DNA of 64,000 nucleotides from the NCBI GenBank assembly GCA_965199895.1, contig CBDATJ010000010.1:248001-312000 (forward strand), read 5' to 3'. Below, one piece after another: positions 54,497 through 62,835 of this stretch (positions within the stretch are counted from its first letter, which is position 1; each line of letters starts with the position of its first letter). Source of the stretch: Bin55 sp965199895 (GTDB lineage Bacteria > Pseudomonadota > Gammaproteobacteria > Pseudomonadales > Azotimanducaceae). Both the position numbers and the translations under genes were made by a program. The notes beneath the pieces were generated by a model. That model made no database searches and was not told the origin of the DNA. It saw only the letters and a program-made list of their open reading frames with translations.

Positions 54497-55369
54497 TTGG
54501 GATTATTGGACGGAAAGGTAGCGCTGGTCACGGGAGCTGGCGGAGGTCTGGGAAGAGCCCACTCGCTATTGCTTGCCAAAGAAGGTGCACAGGTTGTCGT
54601 TAACGACTTAGGTGGCGCACCCGACGGTACGGGTGCTGGCACCAGCATGGCTGACTCAGTAGTAAAGGAAATCACCGATGCTGGAGGCGAAGCGGTTGCA
54701 AATTACGGCAACGTAGCAAACAAAGAAGATGCAAAAGGAATGATTGTGAGTGCCGTGGACACATTCGGAAAACTTGATATTCTGATCGCTAACGCAGGTA
54801 TTCTTCGTGACAAAACGTTCAAAAAAATGACCGATGAAATGTGGGACGTTGTCATCGATGTCCACCTACGGGGAACCTATCTCTGTACCAAAGCAGCTTA
54901 CGATCAAATGCTGGAACAAGGTCACGGCGGTCGAATCGTAGTAACTAGCTCCACGTCGGGGCTATTGGGTAACTTTGGTCAAACTAACTATGGCGCGGCG
55001 AAAGCCGGAATAGCGGGAATGTCTCGATGTTTATATCTTGAAGGGATGAAATACGGTGTCACCGTCAACATACTCGCACCCGTTGCTACTTCTCGATTGA
55101 CTGAAGACATTTTCAGTGAAGAAATCAAGAAACAACGACCCCCAGAAAAAGTATCACCGATGGTGGTTTGGCTGTGTACCGATGCTGCGAAGGATGTGAC
55201 CGGGCGCACTTGGCTGGTAGCTGGAAATCGCGTATCGCTGTTAAGTTGGGACTTGCAACCTAAGGCGGATCGGTCAGCAGATCAGAGTCCTTGGAATGTC
55301 GAAGAATTAGGAAACGAGATACTGAAAGACATGGACTCTTGGCCCACCATCAATCCCTTGATGGCATGA
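54497..55369 (+). CDS. Short-chain dehydrogenase, similar to the dehydrogenase domain of multifunctional enzyme type 2
   Basis: 290 residues. Start is TTG 54497, opening MGLLDGKVALVTGAGGGLGR, with a strong AGGAG 7 nt upstream and no nearby ATG. NAD-binding GAGGGLG, ANAG, catalytic Ser in TSSTSG and Y-x-x-x-K in YGAAK. The long insert NDLGGAPDGTGAG after the second strand is characteristic of 3-hydroxyacyl-CoA dehydrogenases of the peroxisomal MFE-2/HSD17B4 type. Such enzymes oxidise (3R)-hydroxyacyl-CoAs; the hydratase partner is not adjacent. A functional link with the racemase at the left edge is possible but only inferred. Confidence 0.85.
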   Translation: MGLLDGKVALVTGAGGGLGRAHSLLLAKEGAQVVVNDLGGAPDGTGAGTSMADSVVKEITDAGGEAVANYGNVANKEDAKGMIVSAVDTFGKLDILIANAGILRDKTFKKMTDEMWDVVIDVHLRGTYLCTKAAYDQMLEQGHGGRIVVTSSTSGLLGNFGQTNYGAAKAGIAGMSRCLYLEGMKYGVTVNILAPVATSRLTEDIFSEEIKKQRPPEKVSPMVVWLCTDAAKDVTGRTWLVAGNRVSLLSWDLQPKADRSADQSPWNVEELGNEILKDMDSWPTINPLMA

Positions 55370-55514
55370 GGTCATAGAGTAGTCTGAATTTCGGTTGTCC
55401 GATGGTAACTTCTGATATCAAGAAAACTGATTAAATCGAAAAATCAGTCTACTCTAGCCCCAGTATCAGTAGGATCCTTTCAAGGTGGCTGTCTAAAATA
55501 CGCTCCTCGTATGG

Positions 55515-55590
55515 GGGTCGTTAGCTCAGCTGGTAGAGCACCGGGCTTTTAACCCGTGAGTCCTGGGTTCGAGTCCCAGACGACCCACCA
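55515..55590 (+). tRNA. tRNA-Lys (anticodon TTT)
   Basis: 76 nt with encoded CCA. Acceptor stem GGGTCGT/ACGACCC, D arm GCTC-AGCTGGTA-GAGC, anticodon loop CTTTTAA giving TTT, and T arm CTGGG-TTCGAGT-CCCAG. The anticodon stem CCGGG/CCCGT has one mismatch at its outer end. The TAAAAT at 55494-55499 may be a -10 element; no good -35 is seen. Its wobble U34 would be a target for 2-thiolation and MnmH. Confidence 0.96.
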
Positions 55591-55671
55591 CTTATTGTCC
55601 CGATATCGAATTCCAACCAATCTGGTCCCTATCCCTATAATCCAACGACCAGAAACAACCCAGCGAACAAG

Positions 55672-56409
55672 TTGCATCCTCCCCTAGTCGTTGCAAATTG
55701 GAAGATGAACGGATCGCTCGGCTTGTGTCGCGAGTTCTCGAGTAGGTTGAGAAAGCCTGTTGGAGTTGAGACTTGGATCGCACCGCCTCAGGTCTATCTA
55801 GCAGAGCTGGTTTCAGACCAGAAACTATGTCAATTTGTCAGATTTGGCTTGCAAAATATTCATGAAGCTGAGAAAGGTGCCTACACTGGCGAAGTATCCG
55901 CTGCCATGGCTAAAGATACGGGAGCGACTTTCACAATCATCGGGCACTCCGAACGAAGAACTCTGTTGGGAGAAACAGACGAGATCATAGCAAAGAAACT
56001 ACAAAGATGCTTCAGTACTGGTTTGACCCCCATACTTTGTGTGGGCGAATCGCTGTCTGAAAGGGAGAACGGAAAAGCCTATGATGTCGTTGAAAATCAA
56101 ATCAATCAAGCATTGAAAGAGTGTGATTTATCGAAAGAAACAGTGACCATTGCGTATGAACCGGTATGGGCGATTGGAACTGGGATATCAGCAACACCAG
56201 AAGATGCTGAAGCCATGCACTCACACATTCAATCAATCATGAGAAAGCGAACCACTCACCAAGGACGGATTCTGTACGGCGGAAGCGTAAAACCTGAAAC
56301 TGCCGGAGATTTAATCAGACAACCCAGCATCCATGGATTCCTGGTCGGAAATGCCTCACTGAAACCAGAATCTTTGAATGCAATCTGCACCACTGTTAGT
56401 GAAAATTAG
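55672..56409 (+). CDS. tpiA: Triose-phosphate isomerase
   Basis: Interconverts dihydroxyacetone phosphate and glyceraldehyde-3-phosphate. 245 residues; start TTG 55672, chosen because it lies just before the conserved ANWKMNG (active-site Lys about residue 11). Catalytic His in IIGHSERR, catalytic Glu in AYEPVWAIGTG, phosphate-binding GGSVKP. It is 5 bp before secG, the Pseudomonas order, and 81 bp after tRNA-Lys. Confidence 0.96.
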   Translation: MHPPLVVANWKMNGSLGLCREFSSRLRKPVGVETWIAPPQVYLAELVSDQKLCQFVRFGLQNIHEAEKGAYTGEVSAAMAKDTGATFTIIGHSERRTLLGETDEIIAKKLQRCFSTGLTPILCVGESLSERENGKAYDVVENQINQALKECDLSKETVTIAYEPVWAIGTGISATPEDAEAMHSHIQSIMRKRTTHQGRILYGGSVKPETAGDLIRQPSIHGFLVGNASLKPESLNAICTTVSEN

Positions 56410-56414
56410 GAAAT

Positions 56415-56936
56415 ATGGAACTATTTGAAACAATCCTGTTAATACTCTTGGTCCTCATCTGCGGTTCACTGGGCGCGCTCGTACTCATCCAACAGAGTCG
56501 AGGCTCAGATATCGGAGCAGCATTCGGGAGCGGTGCAGCAAACACCATCTTTGGTTCGACCGGTGCAACCCCATTTTTGGTCAAATTAACAGCGATTATG
56601 GCAATATCATTCTTTGCCATTACTTTTGGGCTTGCCTTTTCAGCCAATGAAAAAGCTAAGTCAACCGGACAATATGACTTCGGTGACCTCCCAGAAACTA
56701 CGACAGACGATGAATTGTTGGACTTTGATCTCACAATGCCTTTAGAGGAAGTCACTGACTCAACCGACGAGTCAGACTCTCAAGACACAACCGATCAAGG
56801 TGACCAGCCGCCAATCGAACCAGAAAATGGATCCCATGACGATGCGGGAGATGAACTTCCAAGGCTTGATGAAGTCGAAGAAACACCTACCGAAGCCTCT
56901 GACCCAAACGCGGGAGATGAACTTCCAGAAATCTAA
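56415..56936 (+). CDS. secG: Protein translocase subunit SecG with long acidic C-terminal tail
   Basis: Accessory subunit of the SecYEG channel. Residues 1-78 are typical: two membrane helices (ETILLILLVLICGSLGALVL and LTAIMAISFFAITFGLAFS) joined by the cytoplasmic QQSRGSDIGAAFGSGAANT and FGSTGATPFLVK. At 173 residues it is about 60 longer than E. coli SecG. The extra tail is highly acidic (many Asp, Glu) and ends with two AGDELP units encoded by an exact 18-bp direct repeat (56844-56861 and 56910-56927). Upstream of the tRNA-Leu gene, as in E. coli. Confidence 0.93.
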   Translation: MELFETILLILLVLICGSLGALVLIQQSRGSDIGAAFGSGAANTIFGSTGATPFLVKLTAIMAISFFAITFGLAFSANEKAKSTGQYDFGDLPETTTDDELLDFDLTMPLEEVTDSTDESDSQDTTDQGDQPPIEPENGSHDDAGDELPRLDEVEETPTEASDPNAGDELPEI

Positions 56937-57063
56937 GTGATCAACCGAGCACACTGAGATGCCTCGCATCAACGAACGACCCATCATTTCCCGCTAACAC
57001 CCTCAAGTGATTAGCATAACCCTTCATACGGCACGGATGATTCATCTTATGAAATAATCGCAA

Positions 57064-57150
57064 GCCGAAGTGGTGAAATTGGTAGACACGCCACCTTGAG
57101 GGGGTGGTGGGCTTATGCCCGTGGAGGTTCGAGTCCTCTCTTCGGCACCA
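57064..57150 (+). tRNA. tRNA-Leu (anticodon GAG)
   Basis: 87 nt with encoded CCA. Acceptor GCCGAAG/CTTCGGC with discriminator A, anticodon stem CCACC/GGTGG with loop TTGAGGG giving GAG, long variable arm (class II, TGGGCTTATGCCCGT) and T arm GGAGG-TTCGAGT-CCTCT, whose outermost pair is G-T. It sits between secG and tRNA-fMet, the same order as in gammaproteobacterial relatives. Confidence 0.96.
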
Positions 57151-57223
57151 ACTCAGAACGCTCACACTACTCTTAAAGTGTACGATAGATTTAACCGATC
57201 CAAAGGTTGGTTAGTGGTATTTT

Positions 57224-57252
57224 TTGCTCTCAAGCCATCTGAATCGTATAAT
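57224..57252 (+). promoter_or_regulatory. Sigma-70 type promoter for tRNA-fMet and the rimP-nusA-infB operon
   Basis: -35 TTGCTC (57224-57229), a 17-bp spacer and a perfect -10 TATAAT (57247-57252). Start of transcription would fall around 57259, a few bases before the tRNA-fMet 5' end at 57267. This is the best-formed promoter I found in the window and matches the metY-promoter arrangement known in E. coli. Confidence 0.75.
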
Positions 57253-57266
57253 ACTGCCCAGGCTGA

Positions 57267-57342
57267 TGCGGGGTGGAGCAGTTGGTAGCTCAATGGGCTC
57301 ATAACCCATAGGTCGAAGGTTCGAATCCTTCCCCCGCTACCA
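57267..57342 (+). tRNA. metY: Initiator tRNA-fMet (anticodon CAT)
   Basis: 76 nt with encoded CCA. Initiator features are visible: position 1 does not pair with 72 (T-T instead of the usual C-A), three consecutive G-C pairs GGG/CCC close the anticodon stem around CTCATAA, and the D stem has A11-T24. T arm GAAGG-TTCGAAT-CCTTC. Placed upstream of rimP exactly as metY in E. coli. Confidence 0.96.
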
Positions 57343-57530
57343 AAGATGATCATTGTATTGAAGTTGTGGTAAATCAAACCTAAAGCTTAGATCATCCAGT
57401 GTTTGCAACTCGCATCGGACGATGGGAGGCGCACGCACTTCTTTGACTTGATCTGTGCCCGTAATATGGGCGCAAACTCCCAATTAATTTCGTACGCCGA
57501 CCAGGTTAGTCACGGTCCAGTGCCCACTAG

Positions 57531-57571
57531 AGCTCAAACTGGTTGCTAGACTTGAGCTAATCCCAACCAGT
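57531..57571 (+). promoter_or_regulatory. Interleaved inverted repeats in the rimP leader (possible RNA switch)
   Basis: Segment A AGCTCAA (57531-57537) can pair with A' TTGAGCT (57552-57558); segment B ACTGGTTG (57538-57545) can pair with B' CAACCAGT (57564-57571). The order A-B-A'-B' means the stems compete or form a pseudoknot; with no nucleotide between A and B, competition is sterically more likely. B can also pair with CCAGT at 57517-57521. The element ends 17 nt before the rimP GTG, close to its ribosome site. Confidence 0.45.
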
Positions 57572-57588
57572 GCAATGAAAGAGTAGAA

Positions 57589-58074
57589 GTGAGAGTGGCC
57601 AACAACGTACGTACCTCGAATCTAGAGCAGTTGCTCAGACCCACGGTCGAAGCTATGGGATTCGAGATTTGGGGTGTCGACTATACCTCATACAAGAATC
57701 ACTCTAACTTGTGTGTGTTTATTGACTCCTCTGCAGGAATTACTGTTGATGACTGTGCTAATGTGAGCAATCAAATTGACGCAGTCTTGGAAGTCGAGAC
57801 TCATCTTCCCACCAACATGACTCTGCAAGTTTCGTCGCCTGGTATGGACCGAATCCTGTTCAATACCGAACATTACCAGCGAACCATTGGCGAAGAACTC
57901 GACATTCGACTTGCTTGGCCCAAAGAAGGCAGAACTCATCTACGCGGTCGACTTGTATCTTGCGACGATGAACAATTCACAATAGAAGAAAACGACAACG
58001 AGAAAGTTGTTGTAAAGTTTGCTGAAGTGCGGAGAACCCGCATCGTACCTAACTTGGATGAAATACCCCGATGA
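57589..58074 (+). CDS. rimP: Ribosome maturation factor RimP
   Basis: Needed for 30S subunit assembly. 161 residues from GTG 57589; N-terminal alpha-beta domain (LLRPTVEAMGFEIWGVDYT, DSSAGITVDDCANVSNQI, VSSPGMDRILF) and C-terminal SH3-like barrel. Typical length. The stop overlaps nusA by 4 bp (ATGA). A 246-bp leader separates it from tRNA-fMet. Confidence 0.94.
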   Translation: MRVANNVRTSNLEQLLRPTVEAMGFEIWGVDYTSYKNHSNLCVFIDSSAGITVDDCANVSNQIDAVLEVETHLPTNMTLQVSSPGMDRILFNTEHYQRTIGEELDIRLAWPKEGRTHLRGRLVSCDDEQFTIEENDNEKVVVKFAEVRRTRIVPNLDEIPR

Positions 58075-59654
58075 ATTTCAAAGAAATTAGTGCTGCAGTT
58101 GAATCCGTTTCCAACGAAAAAGGAATTGCTAAAGATGTCGTATTTTCAGCTATAGAGTCTGCTTTAGCTACTGCTACCAAACGTCGAACTCGCGAAGACG
58201 CAGAGTTTAGAGTGTCCATCGACTGGGACCAGTCACGATGCAATACTTTTCGTGTATGGAAAGTCGTTGATCCAGACCAAATGTTGACCGAAGAACTAGA
58301 TGGTACAACCTTGGATGATGGGGATGATGACTGGCGAAACTTAGTTTTCAATCCCGACGCACACCTCACCCTTGAACAGGCTAAAGAGAAAGATCCCAAT
58401 CTAGAGCTTGGAGATAACTGGGAAGAACCCTGGCACACCCTCGATCATGGTCGTATCATGGCTCAAATCGTGAGACAAGTGATCTTCCAAAAGGTGCGCG
58501 AGGCAGAACGTAATCGAATCGCGGAAGAGTATCGGTCTAGTGTCGGCAAATTAGTCAGTGGCACTGTCAAACGGATCGGCAAAGATTTCACCGTCGTTGA
58601 ACTAGGATCAAACGTTGAAGCCATCATCTTCAAAGATCAGTTGATTCAACGACAGCACTATCGTGTTGGGGACCGCATTCGAGCATATCTAGTCAGAATC
58701 GATACCGACAACAAAGGTCCACAACTTGTACTGTCTCGAACATGCACGGAAATGCTCGTAGAGTTGTTCAAACTAGAAGTACCTGAAATCGCCGAAGATG
58801 TCATCGAAATTCGAGCTACTGGTCGTATCCCCGGACAACGTGCAAAAGTAGCTGTCACCACAAACGATGGACGGATCGAGGCAGTGGGCGCATGTGTGGG
58901 TATGCGTGGATCCAGAGTTCAAGCAGTCTCAACTGAACTAGCTAACGAGCGAGTCGATGTGTTGATGTGGAGTCCCGATCCTGCGCAACTGGTCATCAAT
59001 GCGATGAGTCCAGCAGTTATCGAGCAGATCATAAAAGACGAAGACTTGCATTCCATGGACATCCTAGTTCGTCCAGAACACCATGCTACTGCGATTGGTA
59101 CCAATGGTGAAAACGTTCGCCTAGCCAGTGAACTCACAGGTTGGCGACTGAATATCCGAAGTTTTGATGAAGTCATCAAAGAACAGGAAGAGAGAGAGCA
59201 AAAGCTGGTTTCCATGTTCATCGAAAAATTAGAAGTGGACGAAGATCTAGCTCAAGTACTCATTGAAGAGAACTTTAACTCATTGGAAGAGATCGCTTAT
59301 TGTGAGATCGATGAAATGCTTGCTATCGAAGGCTTTTCCGATGAAATTGTTGAGATTCTCAGAAGCAGAGCAGAAACAGCATTAGAAGAAGCTGTGGAGT
59401 CTGGCGATATTGATGAAACACAAGCTAACGCTCCGACCATCGGTCTTGTCAACCTAAAGGGGATGAATGACGCACTGGCATGGAGGTTTGCTTCCCAAGG
59501 TATCCGCACAGTCGAAGATTTGGCTGATTTAGCGATCCCAGATGTGTTGGATTTAGAAATCGGGGTGGATGCTGAATTTGCAGGTCAACTCATCATGACT
59601 GCACGAGAACCGCTTTGGTCAGATACATCTGAAAAACAACCCACCACTGACTAA
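58071..59654 (+). CDS. nusA: Transcription termination/antitermination protein NusA
   Basis: RNA polymerase-binding factor that modulates pausing, termination and antitermination. 527 residues: N-terminal RNAP-binding domain (1-150), S1 (about 160-225), KH1 and KH2 (RAKVAVTTNDGRIEAVGACVG, AIGTNGENVRLASELTGW), then two acidic repeats (about 380-440 and 460-515). The N-terminal domain carries an acidic stretch (LDGTTLDDGDDDWRN) about 15 residues longer than in E. coli. It overlaps rimP and is 11 bp before infB. NusA is known to autoregulate this operon in E. coli. Confidence 0.97.
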   Translation: MNFKEISAAVESVSNEKGIAKDVVFSAIESALATATKRRTREDAEFRVSIDWDQSRCNTFRVWKVVDPDQMLTEELDGTTLDDGDDDWRNLVFNPDAHLTLEQAKEKDPNLELGDNWEEPWHTLDHGRIMAQIVRQVIFQKVREAERNRIAEEYRSSVGKLVSGTVKRIGKDFTVVELGSNVEAIIFKDQLIQRQHYRVGDRIRAYLVRIDTDNKGPQLVLSRTCTEMLVELFKLEVPEIAEDVIEIRATGRIPGQRAKVAVTTNDGRIEAVGACVGMRGSRVQAVSTELANERVDVLMWSPDPAQLVINAMSPAVIEQIIKDEDLHSMDILVRPEHHATAIGTNGENVRLASELTGWRLNIRSFDEVIKEQEEREQKLVSMFIEKLEVDEDLAQVLIEENFNSLEEIAYCEIDEMLAIEGFSDEIVEILRSRAETALEEAVESGDIDETQANAPTIGLVNLKGMNDALAWRFASQGIRTVEDLADLAIPDVLDLEIGVDAEFAGQLIMTAREPLWSDTSEKQPTTD

Positions 59655-59665
59655 CAATAAAAAAA

Positions 59666-62428
59666 ATGGAAACCCAAGTAGACAATACCGTCGCTGATGT
59701 CGCAGGACGACTCAAGGTAGATGTCAATAGACTCCTAGGTTTCATCAAGGACGCGGGGCTACCACACGGTAGCTCAACAGATGAGTTTTCCAGTGGCGAT
59801 ATGCAAACGCTCCAAGCGCACTTACTCAAGAGACAAAAAAGTGCCGGAGCTAAAACTGCTGAAGCTACCCCAACCGTTGACAATGATAGCAGTGCAGCTT
59901 CACGAACCGCGGGTCTCGGATTAAGACCCGGTCAACAAGCCACAGGTCTAGGTGCAACACTCAGTCGTCGTGGAGGAACTCTCAGCGTACAAAGGACTCC
60001 TGGTGCCAAGGTCAAGGTTGCAACCGTACGTCGACGGCGATTGGTCAAACCTGCTTCTGGAAAGACCTCAGAGCAAGAGACTGCGACAGAAGCACTCAAA
60101 CAAGCTACCGCTAAACAAGCGGAGCAGCCAGGAGAATTAAAGGCTAAGTCACCTGCCAAAGCTCCCACTGCGAAGAAAATTGCACCAGCCGCCCAAGCGC
60201 CCAAGCAAGCCAAATCACAACTTCAGGTTGAAACCGAAAAGAACCGTCGAGAAGAAAAAAAGCGACGTGAAGCTGAAACCGAAGTTAGAAAACGACAACA
60301 AAAACGTACTGCTGAAATCAAACAAGCAAAAGACGATGAGCAGTTACGAAAGGCACAAGCGAAACTCGTTGAAAGTCAAGCAGAAGCGGAACGACAACAA
60401 CGCGAAATTGAGCGTATGCGCCAAGAAGCACGCGAGGCAGCCGCTCTCGCTGAATCAGAATTTATCTCTAGTGCAAAAAGCGGTCCAAAACGAGGCAAAG
60501 ACGATAAAGGCTCACGCTCCGGTCGACGAACACTCCAAGGTACATCCCTAGGTAGACGCAAGAAACCATCTGGATTATCTCTGGATCGACTGGGGGTAAG
60601 ACGACGCAAGAAAGCACAGGCCTTAGATATCGAAAAACAAGGAGGAGAGTTCTCGCGCCCGGTCAAAAAAATCGTTCGAGATGTCGATATTTCCGATGCT
60701 ATTTTGGTGGGCGATTTAGCTCGTCGAATGTCTGTGAAAGCAGGCGAGGTCATCAAGACTCTCATGAACATGGGAGAAATGGTCACCATAAACCAGACAA
60801 TCGACCAAGACACTGCTGTACTGGTAGTCGAAGAAATGGGGCACCGAGTCAAGTTGGTTTCTGCCGATCCAGCTGAAGAAGAACTCGTCCTTTCTCAAAA
60901 ACTGGAAGGCGAAGAAAAGAAACGATGCCCAGTGGTCACAGTAATGGGACACGTCGATCACGGTAAGACCTCACTGCTCGACTACATTCGTAAAACCCAC
61001 GTCGTCAACGACGAAAAAGGCGGTATCACTCAGCATATCGGTGCTTATCACGTCGAAACTGAACACGGTGCCATCACCTTCCTTGATACTCCGGGCCATG
61101 CTGCATTTTCCGCAATGCGTGCACGAGGTGCTGTTGCGACCGATATTGCCGTAATAGCGTGTGCAGCCGACGATGGTGTTATGCCACAGACTGTGGAAGC
61201 AGTCCAGCACGCCAAAGCCGCCGAAGTACCCATCATTGTTGCAGTCAACAAGATGGATCTACCCAGTGCTGATCCAGATCGAGTTCGAACCGAAATGAAC
61301 GCTATCGGTGTGATTCCCGATGATTGGGGGGGCAATGCACAGTTTGTGAATGTATCTGCGACAACGGGTGACGGGATTGATGATTTACTTTCTGCTATCA
61401 CCCTCCTTTCGGAAGTAGAAGAATTTAGTGCTGTGTTTGAAGGAAAAGCACAAGGTATAGTCGTGGAGAGTAAATTAGATCGTGGGAGAGGGCCTCTTGC
61501 AACCGTACTCATTCAAAACGGTACTCTAAAGAAAGGTGACGTAGTCCTAGCAGGTGAATGCTACGGTAGAGTTCGTTCTCTCATCAACGATCAAGGTAAA
61601 GTCATCACTGAAGCTGGACCATCTATCCCAGTTGAAATTCTTGGATTAAACGGTGCTCCAGTCGCAGGTGATTCATTTAATGTCACCATAGATGAGAAAC
61701 AAGCCCGTCAGTTGGCAGATGCACGCCTAGCGAAGAACCAAAAGAAACTCACCTCTCAAAGACAAAGCCAACGACTCGAAAACATGTTTGCGGGTCTGGG
61801 TAAAGGTGAAAAACGCATCCTGAAAATCATCCTCAAAGCGGATGTCCGAGGTTCACTCGAAGCAATCTCCCAAGCTTGCGAAGACATCGGAAACGACGAG
61901 GTTGCAGTACAAATACTCGGTTCAGGTGTCGGTGGAATCACCGAGTCAGATGCAAACATGGCCCAAACCTACGATGCCATGATTTTTGGATTTAACGTCC
62001 GACTTGATCAATCAGCGAAGGCCGTCGTCGAACAACACTCACTCCGCGTAACCTACTACAGCGTAATCTACGAGCTCTTGGACGACATTAAGAAGATTCT
62101 CGAAGACATGCTTATGCCAGAAATCCGGGAAGAAATCGTCGGTACCGCTGAAGTACGAGACGTGTTCCACTCTCCAAGATTTGGCCAAGTGGCGGGTTGT
62201 CTGGTCGTTGAAGGTACCGTCTTCAGAAACAAGAAGCTCAGAGTGCTTCGAGACAGTACGGTAATTTACGAAGGTGAACTGGAATCACTGAGACGATTCA
62301 AGAACGATGTTATTGAAGTCAGACACGGCATGGAATGCGGTATCGGAGTGAGAAACTACAACGATGTTCGTACCGGAGACCGTATCGAAGTTTTCGATTC
62401 ACGAGAGGTAGCTAGGGTTCTAGCGTGA
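59666..62428 (+). CDS. infB: Translation initiation factor IF-2
   Basis: GTPase that brings initiator tRNA to the ribosome. 920 residues: an N-terminal DNA-binding-like domain, a long Lys/Glu/Arg coiled region (about 190-270, EKNRREEKKRREAETEVRKR), a second IF2-N domain (about 345-400), then the G domain with GHVDHGKT (428-435), GGITQHIGAYHV, DTPGHAAF, NKMD and the SAT loop, and the C-terminal domains binding fMet-tRNA. The immediate presence of an initiator tRNA gene upstream is a functional match. Its stop overlaps rbfA (GTGA). Confidence 0.97.
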   Translation: METQVDNTVADVAGRLKVDVNRLLGFIKDAGLPHGSSTDEFSSGDMQTLQAHLLKRQKSAGAKTAEATPTVDNDSSAASRTAGLGLRPGQQATGLGATLSRRGGTLSVQRTPGAKVKVATVRRRRLVKPASGKTSEQETATEALKQATAKQAEQPGELKAKSPAKAPTAKKIAPAAQAPKQAKSQLQVETEKNRREEKKRREAETEVRKRQQKRTAEIKQAKDDEQLRKAQAKLVESQAEAERQQREIERMRQEAREAAALAESEFISSAKSGPKRGKDDKGSRSGRRTLQGTSLGRRKKPSGLSLDRLGVRRRKKAQALDIEKQGGEFSRPVKKIVRDVDISDAILVGDLARRMSVKAGEVIKTLMNMGEMVTINQTIDQDTAVLVVEEMGHRVKLVSADPAEEELVLSQKLEGEEKKRCPVVTVMGHVDHGKTSLLDYIRKTHVVNDEKGGITQHIGAYHVETEHGAITFLDTPGHAAFSAMRARGAVATDIAVIACAADDGVMPQTVEAVQHAKAAEVPIIVAVNKMDLPSADPDRVRTEMNAIGVIPDDWGGNAQFVNVSATTGDGIDDLLSAITLLSEVEEFSAVFEGKAQGIVVESKLDRGRGPLATVLIQNGTLKKGDVVLAGECYGRVRSLINDQGKVITEAGPSIPVEILGLNGAPVAGDSFNVTIDEKQARQLADARLAKNQKKLTSQRQSQRLENMFAGLGKGEKRILKIILKADVRGSLEAISQACEDIGNDEVAVQILGSGVGGITESDANMAQTYDAMIFGFNVRLDQSAKAVVEQHSLRVTYYSVIYELLDDIKKILEDMLMPEIREEIVGTAEVRDVFHSPRFGQVAGCLVVEGTVFRNKKLRVLRDSTVIYEGELESLRRFKNDVIEVRHGMECGIGVRNYNDVRTGDRIEVFDSREVARVLA

Positions 62429-62835
62429 GACGAGTTCGTATCCTCAATCGTTCGACCGCATTCGGTCGAGAACAACGAGTTGCAGAATTCATCCGCAAAG
62501 AACTAGGCGAAATCATCAGAAGAAAAATGCGAGACCCAAGAGTGGATGTCAGCAACCTATTACTCAATGAAGTTCGAGTCTCTCGCGATCTCGCAATTGC
62601 AGACGTGTACGTTCGAATCTGTGATATTGATGACACTCAGGATCAAAAGGAAATCATCGAAGTTCTACAAAGTGCTGCAGGATTTCTTCGTAGTGAGCTA
62701 TCGCAACGTAACTCGATGAGAACAACTCCTAAATTACGATTTTTCTACGACGACCTTGATGATATAGCTTCACATATTGATGATCTTATCGATACTACCA
62801 TCCAAATCGAAGCACAAGCGCAGAATCCATCGTGA
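62425..62835 (+). CDS. rbfA: 30S ribosome-binding factor RbfA
   Basis: Cold-shock-associated 16S maturation factor. 136 residues from GTG 62425, which overlaps infB by 4 bp. KH-like fold: RVAEFIRKELGEIIRRKMRD, VSNLLLNEVRVSRDLAIADVYV and the C-terminal RTTPKLRFFYDD. Normal length. It overlaps truB by 4 bp. Confidence 0.95.
   Translation: MRRVRILNRSTAFGREQRVAEFIRKELGEIIRRKMRDPRVDVSNLLLNEVRVSRDLAIADVYVRICDIDDTQDQKEIIEVLQSAAGFLRSELSQRNSMRTTPKLRFFYDDLDDIASHIDDLIDTTIQIEAQAQNPS

Noticed and set aside
59593..61512. Several 80-158-codon minus-strand frames across infB
   Set aside because: Antisense shadows of a highly conserved gene with no ribosome sites or recognisable products.
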